This document shows positions 26,201 to 33,490 of a stretch of DNA of 64,000 nucleotides, piece after piece. How positions within the stretch are numbered: position 1 is the stretch's first letter; each line of letters opens with the position of its first letter. The notes below the pieces were generated by a model that searched no databases, was not told the origin of the DNA, and was given only the letters and a program-made list of their open reading frames with translations. Source of the DNA: Pseudofrankia nepalensis (GTDB taxonomy: Bacteria; Actinomycetota; Actinomycetes; Frankiales; Frankiaceae); the NCBI RefSeq assembly GCF_016786305.1, contig NZ_JADWYV010000008.1; one strand, 5' to 3'. The position numbers and the translations under genes were made by a program.

Positions 26201-28572
26201 AAACCCTCGTCCGTCAGCGCCTCCGTGCGCACCGACAGGCCACGGCGCATCTCGTCGAGCAGAACACTGATCAGCCTTTCCCGGACGGACACCGCCAGCC
26301 CCGCCAGCGAGGTGCCTTTCCAGGCGTCGTCGTCCGCCGTCGCCTCGTCGAGGTCGCGGTAGCCGACCACCAGCAGCCCCGCCTGCTCCAGGTTCGGCAT
26401 CGTGATCCGGACACCACGCTGAAGATCCAGGTAGAGCCGTTGCTCCACCACCCGGCGCAGCGCCTGGTCAGCGTTCTCCCGCTGCGACGAGCCCTTTGCC
26501 CGGGGCGCTTCGGCGTACCGCTCGCGCGGCAGCGCCATCGCCTCGACAACCCGCCGTGGCAGATCGTCATGGGTGAGACCTGTCGGTCCCGCCGCCTCGC
26601 AGGCGCGATAGAGCGCGGCCCGGATCAGGCTCACCTGGACGAAGTCGTTGAAGTGACCCGCCTGAAGCGACGCGTCCTGCCGGTTGTCCGTGAACGCCAG
26701 CAGCTTGCGCGCCTCGGCGTCCAAGTCCTCATCAGCCCGCAACACCCGCAGCAGGCTGGAGCTCAGCACCGTCGTCGCCGAGCTGCGGCCCTCCGAGCCC
26801 AGGCTCGACAACTTCGAGAAATCCTGCTGGCGGGGCGACTCGTAGGACACCCGGCACCCCGGGTTCAGACAGAACCGGAACGGCGCCCGCACGAACGCGG
26901 CCGTGATCCCCTCCCCGGCGCCACCGGCGGTGTCGTCGAGCTGGCGACCGTCCGACGCGACCCGGACGATCTCGGGCAGCTGGTCGCGCCGGTTCTTCGG
27001 CAGCGACCCATCGGGGTCCAGCCACGACTCGGGCAGCCGGTCCTTGACCGCGTCGGCGCCCCGAGGCCAGGGGCTCGCGGTGGAGACGTAGAGGTAGCCG
27101 CCGTGCTCGTCGTCCTCGGCCTCGTTCAACCCGCCGTCCGTCTTGAACCGACCGGCGACGTGGGTGACCTCGAGGTACTCCTGGCCGCACTCCCGGCAGA
27201 AGACCAGCGGTACGAGGATCGCTTCCGGCTTCTCCGGATGCACCAGCTGCCGGCGGGTCGTCACATGGCGGACGTCCTCGGCCTCCAGTGACACGTAGAC
27301 CGTGTCACCCTTCCCGACGAACTGGTGCAGCCGGAACGCGAACATCGGCCGGTCGAACTCGTCACGCTGATCGCTACCCGCCAGCAGCGTCGCCCGCAAC
27401 GCCTCTTCGCAAGCTTGTTGCGGCCGGGAGGTCAGGGCGGCGAGGTCGGCGGCGACCTGCTGCAGGGTGCGGGGCTTGCGGCGTACCAGGCGCAGCGAAC
27501 CGTCCGGCAAGACATCGCCGGGCCCGGGCTTCTCCGGCTTGTCGAGGCCGAACTGGCTTTCCGCCCAGCTCGCCAGGGGATCCCCTGCCAGGTCGTCCGG
27601 AAGCTGGGTCCGGTTCACAGCCGCGGCGAGCGCGACGGGGTCCGGTGGCAGGTCCGCCGTCGCGCGCCGCAGTGATTCGTCGACGACATGCTTCGGCAGC
27701 ACCTCCTGGCCGAACAGCCGGGAGGCGGTCTTCGCGATCTCCGCGTGCTGCTCCTCGCGCGTGCCCTCGGTCGACAACGTCGCCGACGTGCCCACGCAAC
27801 GGACCGCCGGGCTGTTACATGCCTCCCGGACCCGGCGCACCAACATCGCCACGTCGGCGCCCTGCCGACCCCGATAAGTGTGCAGCTCGTCGAGCACCAG
27901 GTAGCGCAGCCCGCCCGCGCTGTCGACCAGCCGGCGCCGCTCATGCGGCCGGGTCAGGATCAGGTCAAGCATCACGTAGTTCGTCAGCAGGATGTCCGGC
28001 GGGTTCTCCAGGATCCGCCGCCGGTCTTCCTCACTCTCCTGCGATGTGTAGCGCTCGCAGGTCACCCGCGTGTCCTGGCCGATGAAGCCCTTCAACGCCT
28101 CGAACTGTGAGTTCGCCAGCGCGTTCATCGGATAGACGATGATCGCCTTGAGGCCGCCGCCCGTGCCGACCTTCAGCACGTGGTCCACGATCGGCACGAG
28201 GTACGTCAGGCTCTTACCCGAGCCGGTCCCCGTCGTGACCACGTAGCTCTTCTCGGCCCGGGCCAGCTCCAGCGCGTCACGCTGGTGGCGGTGCAGCCGG
28301 ATCGGCTTGCCATGGATCTGGAAGATGTCCACGCAACCCGCGTGCAGGACCCCCGCATCCGGGCCCGAGCCGCTGGGGCTGGCAAGGTCGGCGATCTCGC
28401 CGCCCGGCTCGAACGCTGGGTTCAACGACAGCCATGCCTCCGGCCACAGCAACCCACCACGGACCGCGTCCTCGACATGCTGACGGATCCGGCTGTCACG
28501 GATCGTCAGGAATCCCCGGACAAACTCCTCATAGTCCCGCACCAGCCGCTCACGGACCGCGAACACGTCCAC
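23269..28572 (-). CDS. Large DEAD/DEAH helicase with DUF1998-type C-terminus (DruE/DrmA-like)
   Basis: Predicted 1767 aa. Relatives start with M-D-V-F-x-L-R-E-R-L, so I use the GTG at 28572 with a GGGGGTG ribosome site rather than the longer frame to 28611. Walker A TGTGSGKS (about 111-118), DELH box (LDELHTY), TSATLS and the RSGRAGR motif VI mark a superfamily 2 helicase. Cys pairs (CRECG near 465; CGRCG and CVSCG near 1370; CYDC near 1597-1600) fit the zinc-binding MZB/DUF1998 region. This length is typical of Druantia DruE; DISARM splits similar parts into DrmA and DrmB. The last 90 residues resemble the Vsr-like nuclease end of relatives but lack the usual D-G-P-x-H motif. First gene of the operon. 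Confidence 0.85.
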   Translation of the reverse strand: MDVFAVRERLVRDYEEFVRGFLTIRDSRIRQHVEDAVRGGLLWPEAWLSLNPAFEPGGEIADLASPSGSGPDAGVLHAGCVDIFQIHGKPIRLHRHQRDALELARAEKSYVVTTGTGSGKSLTYLVPIVDHVLKVGTGGGLKAIIVYPMNALANSQFEALKGFIGQDTRVTCERYTSQESEEDRRRILENPPDILLTNYVMLDLILTRPHERRRLVDSAGGLRYLVLDELHTYRGRQGADVAMLVRRVREACNSPAVRCVGTSATLSTEGTREEQHAEIAKTASRLFGQEVLPKHVVDESLRRATADLPPDPVALAAAVNRTQLPDDLAGDPLASWAESQFGLDKPEKPGPGDVLPDGSLRLVRRKPRTLQQVAADLAALTSRPQQACEEALRATLLAGSDQRDEFDRPMFAFRLHQFVGKGDTVYVSLEAEDVRHVTTRRQLVHPEKPEAILVPLVFCRECGQEYLEVTHVAGRFKTDGGLNEAEDDEHGGYLYVSTASPWPRGADAVKDRLPESWLDPDGSLPKNRRDQLPEIVRVASDGRQLDDTAGGAGEGITAAFVRAPFRFCLNPGCRVSYESPRQQDFSKLSSLGSEGRSSATTVLSSSLLRVLRADEDLDAEARKLLAFTDNRQDASLQAGHFNDFVQVSLIRAALYRACEAAGPTGLTHDDLPRRVVEAMALPRERYAEAPRAKGSSQRENADQALRRVVEQRLYLDLQRGVRITMPNLEQAGLLVVGYRDLDEATADDDAWKGTSLAGLAVSVRERLISVLLDEMRRGLSVRTEALTDEGFEKTQTMAADHLNEQWRLEDSDRFVAPRLLPRAKRKHELRDDQYVSGRSAYGRYLRRELHRLTGHPWSVDDAEVEIGRILKVLSDGDPDTGEDGYGILHPVAESSERRGRNWQAGGQAGKKDADGVGYQLKASALVWKAGDGKKRAPDPLRITTGRDGGQPNRYFVELYQDRARELAGLFSAEHTAQVPAPLREEREHAFRDARLPVMFCSPTMELGVDISSLNAVMMRNVPPTPANYAQRSGRAGRQSQPALVVTYCTTGSAHDQYYFARSRKMVAGAVAPPRIDLSNQDLVTSHVQAIWLAECTAEPLGNSLVGVLEAAGDEPSLKLLPEVVAMLSDEDAARRAAGRVRRVLAETPEIVDDAPWYDEEWVDRTIRGALDNFNQACDRWRTLYRDAQRELDEANRLIKDVTTSGKALADAHSRHREASARLNLLRNSSTSLYQSDFYTYRYLASEGFLPGYSFPRLPVSAFIPAKRGKQVEGDYLSRPRFLAISEFGPGALVYHEGARYEVTKVARALRGDTGGQPRLDLESMKVCGRCGSWHPSTDDVCVSCGDELPAAMTNLLRMTTASTVRRSRISSDEEERRRQGYDIRTAVSLPADGADPRFEAHATAPDGAVLARLLYAGAAELRRLNIGLKRRRSKEPTGYRLDAATGRWARRKDQPTEPDDITASASSDAPVRGELVIPFVTDRRNALVLDWQGPMSWNERDAALASLQYALKRAIQAVYDLEDSELAAEALPTVRDRERILLYESAEGGAGVLRQLLADDGALSTVARTALDLLHFGLDGSDNNAPEGVDERCAKACYDCLLSYGNQPEHELLDRFAARPLLLALADSSTGLAEPALAQRAAPTRRPALTVAQSPTGPDGPSAGLAWVPMAATEAFIDWLRDRGHRLPDEVGALVAEADARLDLWYRSDYGDIAVFVRQSAADEPVDAGTADRLAALNWSVIEIGPEQEWAAQVARFPSVFGPGVAA

Positions 28573-29098
28573 CAGCGCACCCCCGAACCATCCCACCCCG
28601 ATGTGGACCACACAGTAGTGCGCCGCACCGACAGATCCATATGCGTCCGTATCCAGGGAGTGCCAACGCTATGACTCCGATGGCACGACATCTCTGCGAT
28701 CATCGCCGATGGCATGATTGGCACGCCGACTCGGGCGGTCCGGGCCGGAGACCGCCTCAGCGAGCGCCACCGCCCGCTGGTGCAGCGGCCGGGCCTCCGC
28801 GTCCGACCCGGGTCTCGCTCACTGGCGTCAGGTCGTTCAGCCCGATCGCCGGGGCCGTCGACGTTCTCGATGATCCCCTGTGTGTCGGCGCGGCGGGAGG
28901 CCCTCGGCAGCCGACGCAGGCGCCGCCGCCGTCGCCACAGCCAGCCCTTACGGGCGCCGCAACGGCGCCGGCCAGCACGCGGACTGGACGTCACGAGAGT
29001 CGACGTCGAATGTTCAAAGGGGGCTATCTCGATACGTAGTTCCCGTCGGGCTGGCGGTTCGCCTCGCCGGTGGCCTTCAACGTTCAGCTCGGCGCCGG
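28573..29098. other. Intergenic region upstream of the defence operon
   Basis: 526 bp between the first operon gene and the 3' end of the TPR-type regulator. No convincing gene. It contains the candidate operon promoter (28638-28666) and one imperfect copy of the CGATGCC-type motif (near 28703-28712). The stretch near 28995-29045 is lower in GC. Confidence 0.5.
28638..28666 (-). promoter_or_regulatory. Candidate promoter of the five-gene defence operon
   Basis: On the minus strand TTGGCA (28666-28661) is followed after 17 bp by CATATG (28643-28638). The -35-like box matches TTGACA at 5 of 6 positions; the -10 match is weaker. It lies about 65 bp upstream of the GTG start at 28572. Inference from sequence only. 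Confidence 0.3.
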
Positions 29099-30502
29099 TC
29101 AGATGACGTCGCCCGGGGATAGTGCACGGCCGGCGGGGAGTTGGTCGGCAAGGTCGCGGACGGCCGGAAGGTGTGTCCAGCCAGGGTTGGCGTGGAGGTG
29201 GCGCCAGATCGCGGCGGCGCGGTGGGTGGTGGCGCCGTGGTCTTTGCCGGCGGCGACGGCCAGTGCGTCCTGGATCGCGCCGGCGGCCTGCTCGGGTTCG
29301 GGTTTGCTCCGGCGGAGGAACGCGCGGGCGAGCGCGAGATGGGTGCCGGCGAGCGCGACGTGCCGTCCGCTTCCGCCCAGCAGGGTGAGGGCGGTGCGGG
29401 CGTGCTTTTCGGATTTCTTGCCGAGGCCGAGGTAGCCGAGCGTCACGGCTGTAAATAGCTCGCACCCCTCCTCGTCAATGGCGTCAGGGCCGGGAAGCGG
29501 CTCGCCGGTCCAGATCGTGTTCTGCATGGTGCGCAGCGCGTCGAGAGCGCCGTCGGTGTCGCCGGTGAGCGCGAGTGCGCGGGCGAGTCCGCCGGCGAGG
29601 ATCGGCGCGATGTAGGGGTGGGCACCGGGCTGGCTTTGCGCGGCGAGCCGGGCTGCGGTCCGGTAATCGCCGGCGAAGAAGGAGACGGCCGAGCGCATGA
29701 CGGCGACTGACCCGGCGAGCAGGGTGTCGCCGACCGCGTCGGCGTGCTGTCCGGCAAGCACGAGGAACGTCAGCGCGGTCGGGTCGTCGCCCAGGTCGAA
29801 TGCCAGCTGTCCGCGGTAGTACGCCCACTGCCCGGCAACGAGTTCGACGTCGCGGCGTGCGGTGCCGGATACCCGCGTTTCCAACAGAGCCTCGGCCTCG
29901 TCCCAGGCATGTTCGACCGGTGCGACGAGCTCGGCGTGCGGGGTGACGGCGTAAAGGGTCGCGAGTCGGTGGATGCCGTGTTGGAGTTGGGCGAGCGTCA
30001 GCGGGTCGGGTGTCGAGGTGGCGATGGCGCGGGAGATGCTGGCCGCGCGGGCGGCGGGGTCGACCAAGGCGCCGGCAGTCGCGGCGGTCGCGGCGGTGGC
30101 GGCGATGACGCCGGCGTTGAGTAGGTCTCGGCGGCGCGTGGGGATCGCCTCCTCGTCCTCGGCGGGCGGGGCGGTTCCATCGTCACCCGCGAAGCGGCCT
30201 GTCGTCGTCCCGTTTGCGGGAATAGACCCGGCGCGCGGCGGGCCGTCGGGTGGGCCGAGGAGGGTGGCCGCGTCGTCGCCGAACATCGCTTCCAGCACGC
30301 GGCAGGACACCGGGTAGGGCAGGGACGGGATGTTGCCGCTGACCCAGCGGGTGGCCTGGCGGTAGGAGATGGCGTGGTCGCGGCTGTCGGGGCCGGCGCG
30401 GCGGGCGGCCTTGTTGAACTCCTTGACGAAGCGTTCGACGGTCAGGCCGCGTTCGCGCAGGCGCAGGGCGAGCAGGGTGCGGGGCGGGTCGTCCTGGGGC
30501 AT
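29099..30502 (-). CDS. Actinomycete TPR-type transcriptional regulator
   Basis: 467 aa. The N-terminal 75 residues look like a divergent Xre-type DNA-binding domain (ERFVKEFNKAAR, ISYRQATRWVSG). An Asp/Glu/Pro-rich linker follows, then an RRRDLLNAG segment with a hydrophobic Ala-rich stretch (about 125-150). The remainder is helical and TPR-like (HAWDEAEALLE, YRGQLAFDLGDD, LGLGKKSEKHART). Such proteins are common in Streptomyces and Frankia and probably sense a ligand or peptide. It lies 0.5 kb upstream of the defence operon on the same strand and could control it. A segment of this gene (30001-30275) is duplicated as a broken copy at 39838-40112. A divergent regulatory region of about 0.38 kb lies upstream. 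Confidence 0.7.
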   Translation of the reverse strand: MPQDDPPRTLLALRLRERGLTVERFVKEFNKAARRAGPDSRDHAISYRQATRWVSGNIPSLPYPVSCRVLEAMFGDDAATLLGPPDGPPRAGSIPANGTTTGRFAGDDGTAPPAEDEEAIPTRRRDLLNAGVIAATAATAATAGALVDPAARAASISRAIATSTPDPLTLAQLQHGIHRLATLYAVTPHAELVAPVEHAWDEAEALLETRVSGTARRDVELVAGQWAYYRGQLAFDLGDDPTALTFLVLAGQHADAVGDTLLAGSVAVMRSAVSFFAGDYRTAARLAAQSQPGAHPYIAPILAGGLARALALTGDTDGALDALRTMQNTIWTGEPLPGPDAIDEEGCELFTAVTLGYLGLGKKSEKHARTALTLLGGSGRHVALAGTHLALARAFLRRSKPEPEQAAGAIQDALAVAAGKDHGATTHRAAAIWRHLHANPGWTHLPAVRDLADQLPAGRALSPGDVI

Positions 30503-30886
30503 GGCCGCCTCCCTCGGGGAATCCGACGTAGCAGGTCAGGCCCCATGATCCGGACATTCGGCCGATCTGTCACGACGCCACCACGCGCCGTCCCGAGACG
30601 TCGGTAAGACGTCCGCCAAACGGCGGGAACACGGCGATCCAGCCATCCCAAGACGGCGGCCCGACAGCGCAAGACGGCGGGATGACGGGCGAGACGACCC
30701 CAGCGCCGGCCGGCCACGGTCGCCGGGTACGCCATCGCCGAGGTGTCGGTGGCGACGGCGGGCGGCCCCCGGTGATCGTGGCCGCGGCCCACCGCCCAGC
30801 TGGCGCGGGCCGTCGCGGCTGGTAGCGCGCACCACAGGTCTTGTGGCACGCCACCAGTCGGGTTCGTCAGCCCGATGGGAGGCCCG
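30503..30886. other. Divergent intergenic region with short repeats
   Basis: 384 bp between divergently transcribed genes. It contains direct copies of AAGACGGCGG (about 30651-30690) and related GACG-rich words, and one GCCATCGCC core near 30731. No gene seen. Both promoters must lie here. Confidence 0.45.
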
Positions 30887-31384
30887 ATGACGCCCCTGAT
30901 GATCGACCTCGACGGCGCCGGCTACGGCCCGCTGCCCGCCGACCTGGAACCGGTGCGGCTACCCACCCGACCTGGCGTCCTGCTCGACGCCGCGCCGTGG
31001 CCGGACTGGATCCCGGCAGGCCACCAACCCATCGACACCGCCGCCTGGCGGGCCGCCCAGTCAGCCGGCGCGCGCGTCGCCGTCGCCTGCCCCGCACTGG
31101 CCTCCCCGAGGCAGATCATGCTCGCCCTCGCCGTCGGCCGGCTCCTCGCCGACCAGCGACGAGCCGCCGCCGGCACCGACCTGGTCCCACTGGTGACCTG
31201 CCCAACCCGACCCCGCTGCACCTGGGAATCCGGCGCCGTCGTCGTCCCCCACCCGGTCACCGTCCTGACCTGGGAAGATGCACAGCTACGCGTCGTCTGG
31301 GAGATCACCCACCGGGAGAAGATCACCGCCTGGCGCGCCAGCCTGACGCCGATCACCCTCCCGCCAGCGGCGGTGCCGGCGTGA
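30887..31384 (+). CDS. Conserved hypothetical protein
   Basis: 165 aa from the second in-frame ATG, chosen because GGGAGG lies 5 bp upstream; the ATG at 30875 would overlap that ribosome site. No domain recognised. It is a compact soluble protein, Pro/Trp-rich (PWPDWIPAGHQP), with a strand-rich C-terminal half (WESGAVVVPHPVTVLTWEDAQLR) typical of small element-borne actinomycete proteins. Its stop overlaps the GTG of the resolvase-like gene (GTGA), so the two are translationally coupled. Confidence 0.6.
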   Translation: MTPLMIDLDGAGYGPLPADLEPVRLPTRPGVLLDAAPWPDWIPAGHQPIDTAAWRAAQSAGARVAVACPALASPRQIMLALAVGRLLADQRRAAAGTDLVPLVTCPTRPRCTWESGAVVVPHPVTVLTWEDAQLRVVWEITHREKITAWRASLTPITLPPAAVPA

Positions 31385-31797
31385 GCACCGCGACGGCCAC
31401 GCCGCGCCCAGCTGTCGGCTACGTCTGCGTCCCCCACGCCGACGAGGACCGGATCAACGGTCTCGACGGCCAGCTCACCGCCCATGCCCAGCGCACCGGC
31501 CTCGACCTGATCGAAGTGTTCGTCGACCGCGACACCACCACCAACCAAAGCGACCGGCCCGGCCTCGCACTCGCCGTCGACACGATCGCCCTCCACCCAG
31601 ACACACTGCTCCTGATCCCCGACCTGTCACACCTACCCACCACCCCAGCCTCCGGGGCGGAGGTCGACGAGCGGTTCACCACCGTCGTCCACGAGATCCG
31701 CACCGTGAACCCCAACGGCACCGGCCCCTCGGCCGAGGCCGACGCCCCACCACGGCCGAGCCGACACCACCGGGCCGGACGGGCCGAGCCCGGCTGA
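31381..31797 (+). CDS. Resolvase-like protein lacking the catalytic serine
   Basis: 138 aa from a GTG overlapping the previous stop. Residues about 11-85 follow the serine-recombinase N-terminal pattern: VGYVCVPHADED for the usual Y-V-R-V-S-T, a Gln helix, G-L-D-L-I-E-V-F-V-D, D-R-P-G-L and a strand ending in L-I-P-D-L-S-H-L. The catalytic Ser and the adjacent Arg are replaced (V-C-V-P), and there is no DNA-binding helix bundle or C-terminal HTH. It therefore probably cannot recombine DNA and may act as a structural or regulatory domain. It is coupled to the upstream hypothetical gene. The C-terminal 40 residues are disordered. Confidence 0.6.
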   Translation: MSTATATPRPAVGYVCVPHADEDRINGLDGQLTAHAQRTGLDLIEVFVDRDTTTNQSDRPGLALAVDTIALHPDTLLLIPDLSHLPTTPASGAEVDERFTTVVHEIRTVNPNGTGPSAEADAPPRPSRHHRAGRAEPG

Positions 31798-32181
31798 CTG
31801 CCGAGGCCCTGTTCGAGGTGACCATCGGCCCACGGCCTGGCGCCGGCCACCGGGCTCCGCGAAGGCACCCCCCGCCGCTACCCCATCGAGTTCCGCCGCC
31901 AGGCCACCACCACCGCCTGATCTCCCTCCCACGGACGAGGGCAACCCTCCAGCTTCTGGCCACCACGCATCGCGCAGGCCATCGCCGCGGCCCTCGTGCG
32001 GGGCATCGCCGCCGATTGGAACTCGGCTGAAGGCGATGCCCCGCGCGATGTCCCCGGCGATGTCGTCACCGGGTGCGATGCCGGGAAGGTGGCTCGCACG
32101 GCGACCGCGAGGGCGGCCCTCGCGCTCACCCGCCTGTGAAAAACCGACGAGCATCGACCAACCCATACATATCCTGAACGA
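31798..32181. other. Intergenic region with inverted and direct repeats
   Basis: 384 bp without a gene. It begins with a 42-bp stretch (31804-31845) similar to 40107-40148 and contains the 11-bp inverted repeat and GCGATG repeats described separately. The sequence before the next ATG is AT-richer (CCCATACATATCCTGAACG), fitting a promoter. Confidence 0.5.
32000..32082 (+). promoter_or_regulatory. Inverted repeat plus GGCGATGYC direct repeats, site 3
   Basis: An 11-bp perfect inverted repeat GGGGCATCGCC (32000-32010) / GGCGATGCCCC (32032-32042) overlaps a run of four GCGATGYC cores at about 32033, 32045, 32056 and 32076. It lies 100-180 bp upstream of the coiled-coil gene. It matches the motif at 2849-2873 and 7875-7899. 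Candidate operator, oriT or partition-type site. Confidence 0.45.
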
Positions 32182-33315
32182 ATGAACGAACGAATGGATG
32201 TCGCAGACCGGACGGTCTGCGCGTATCCGGGGTGCGGCCAGCCAGCCGCGCCGCCGCCGGCGACCGGCGGGCCGGCGCCGCGGTACTGCGCCCGGCCGGA
32301 CCACACCGCGCAGACCGCGTTCCGCGCCCGCCGCTCCCGCAAGCCCGCCCCCGCGCCGGCGGAGCCGGCCGGCGCCGAACGGCCGGCGAGCCTCGCCGGC
32401 GCGTCGCTGCGGTCCACGGTCGACCGGCTCGCCGAACTGCTCGCCGACTTCGAGGCGGCGGCCGGCGCCGCACGGGAACTGCTCGGGACCGCGACCGACC
32501 CGGAGACCGTCGCCGCCGAACTCGCCGCCGTGCGCGCCGAGGCACTCAAGACCGTCGCCGACGCAGAGGTCGCGTTGGCCGCGGAGCAGCAGGCCAGGCT
32601 GACCGCCGAAGACGCCACCACCGAGATGCAGGCAGAACTCGAAGCCGCCCGCGCCGAGACCGCCCAGGCCCGTCAACAGGCCGCGGCCGCGACAGAACAG
32701 GCGACGGACCAGGCCCGCCGGGCGCAGGCCGCCGACGGCCGCGCCGCCGACGCCACCCGCCGCGCCGACATCGCCGACGCCGCCCGCGACGCGGCCCTCG
32801 CCGACCGGGACGCCGCCCTCGCGGACCGCGACCAGGCCCGGCGCGCCGCCGAAGCCGCCGGGCACCGCGCGGACATCGCCGAAACCCAGGCCGCCCACCT
32901 GCGCACCGACCTCGACCGCGCCACGGCCCACATCCAGGCCGCCGAAGCCGACCGCGACCAGGCCCACCACGCCCGCCAGGAAGCGGAACGGCAGCTCGCC
33001 GCCGCCCGGATCGAGGAATCAACCGCCAGGCAGACGGCCGAGATCGCCAGGCTGCGCACCGAGACCACCGAACAGCTCCTCGCGGCGGCGCAGGAAACCG
33101 TCGCCGCCCACCAGGCCCGCGCCGACCAGGCCCTCGCGCATCTCGACGCCGCCCGCGCAGAGGCCCGCGACGCCATCGACCGGGCCGCCCGCGCCGACAC
33201 CGCCCGCCAGACCGCCGAAACCGCCCGTGACGACGCCCGCGCCGAACTGGCCTCGCTGATCAAGCAGACCAGCCGGGCACCAGCCGACGAACCGCTGGAC
33301 GAGCCGACACCATGA
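32182..33315 (+). CDS. Zinc-finger/coiled-coil protein (KfrA/TlpA-like architecture)
   Basis: 377 aa. The N-terminal 50 residues carry a CAYPGCG...YCARPDH Cys/His set that could bind zinc. Residues about 75-360 are an unbroken Ala/Arg/Glu/Gln-rich heptad pattern (ADRDAALADRDQA and similar), so a long parallel coiled coil is expected. Proteins with a small DNA-binding head and long coiled coil (KfrA, TlpA) are known from plasmids and integrative elements and act in DNA organisation or autoregulation. The similarity here is architectural only. The repeat-rich region upstream (32000-32082) may be its binding site. The ATG at 32182 has another in-frame ATG at 32194 as alternative. Confidence 0.6.
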   Translation: MNERMDVADRTVCAYPGCGQPAAPPPATGGPAPRYCARPDHTAQTAFRARRSRKPAPAPAEPAGAERPASLAGASLRSTVDRLAELLADFEAAAGAARELLGTATDPETVAAELAAVRAEALKTVADAEVALAAEQQARLTAEDATTEMQAELEAARAETAQARQQAAAATEQATDQARRAQAADGRAADATRRADIADAARDAALADRDAALADRDQARRAAEAAGHRADIAETQAAHLRTDLDRATAHIQAAEADRDQAHHARQEAERQLAAARIEESTARQTAEIARLRTETTEQLLAAAQETVAAHQARADQALAHLDAARAEARDAIDRAARADTARQTAETARDDARAELASLIKQTSRAPADEPLDEPTP

Positions 33316-33490
33316 CGGCAGGCCCCGCCTGGCCGCGCCCGCAATGACGCAATGAAAGGAACGCCGGCGACAATCGTCACCTCGTCGTAGATGCCCCGCA
33401 CTGTTCCTGGCGCATGACGCTCCGCATAATTCTCTGACGGCCCGGCGTGGCCCGGGACAGGACTGCCTGCCAACCTCACGGGGAGCACGC

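Noticed and set aside
12477..28572. Canonical BREX or DISARM locus
   Set aside because: No PglZ phosphatase, BrxC-like ATPase or BrxL is present (BREX), and no phospholipase-like DrmC or separate DrmB (DISARM). The set only shares parts with these systems.
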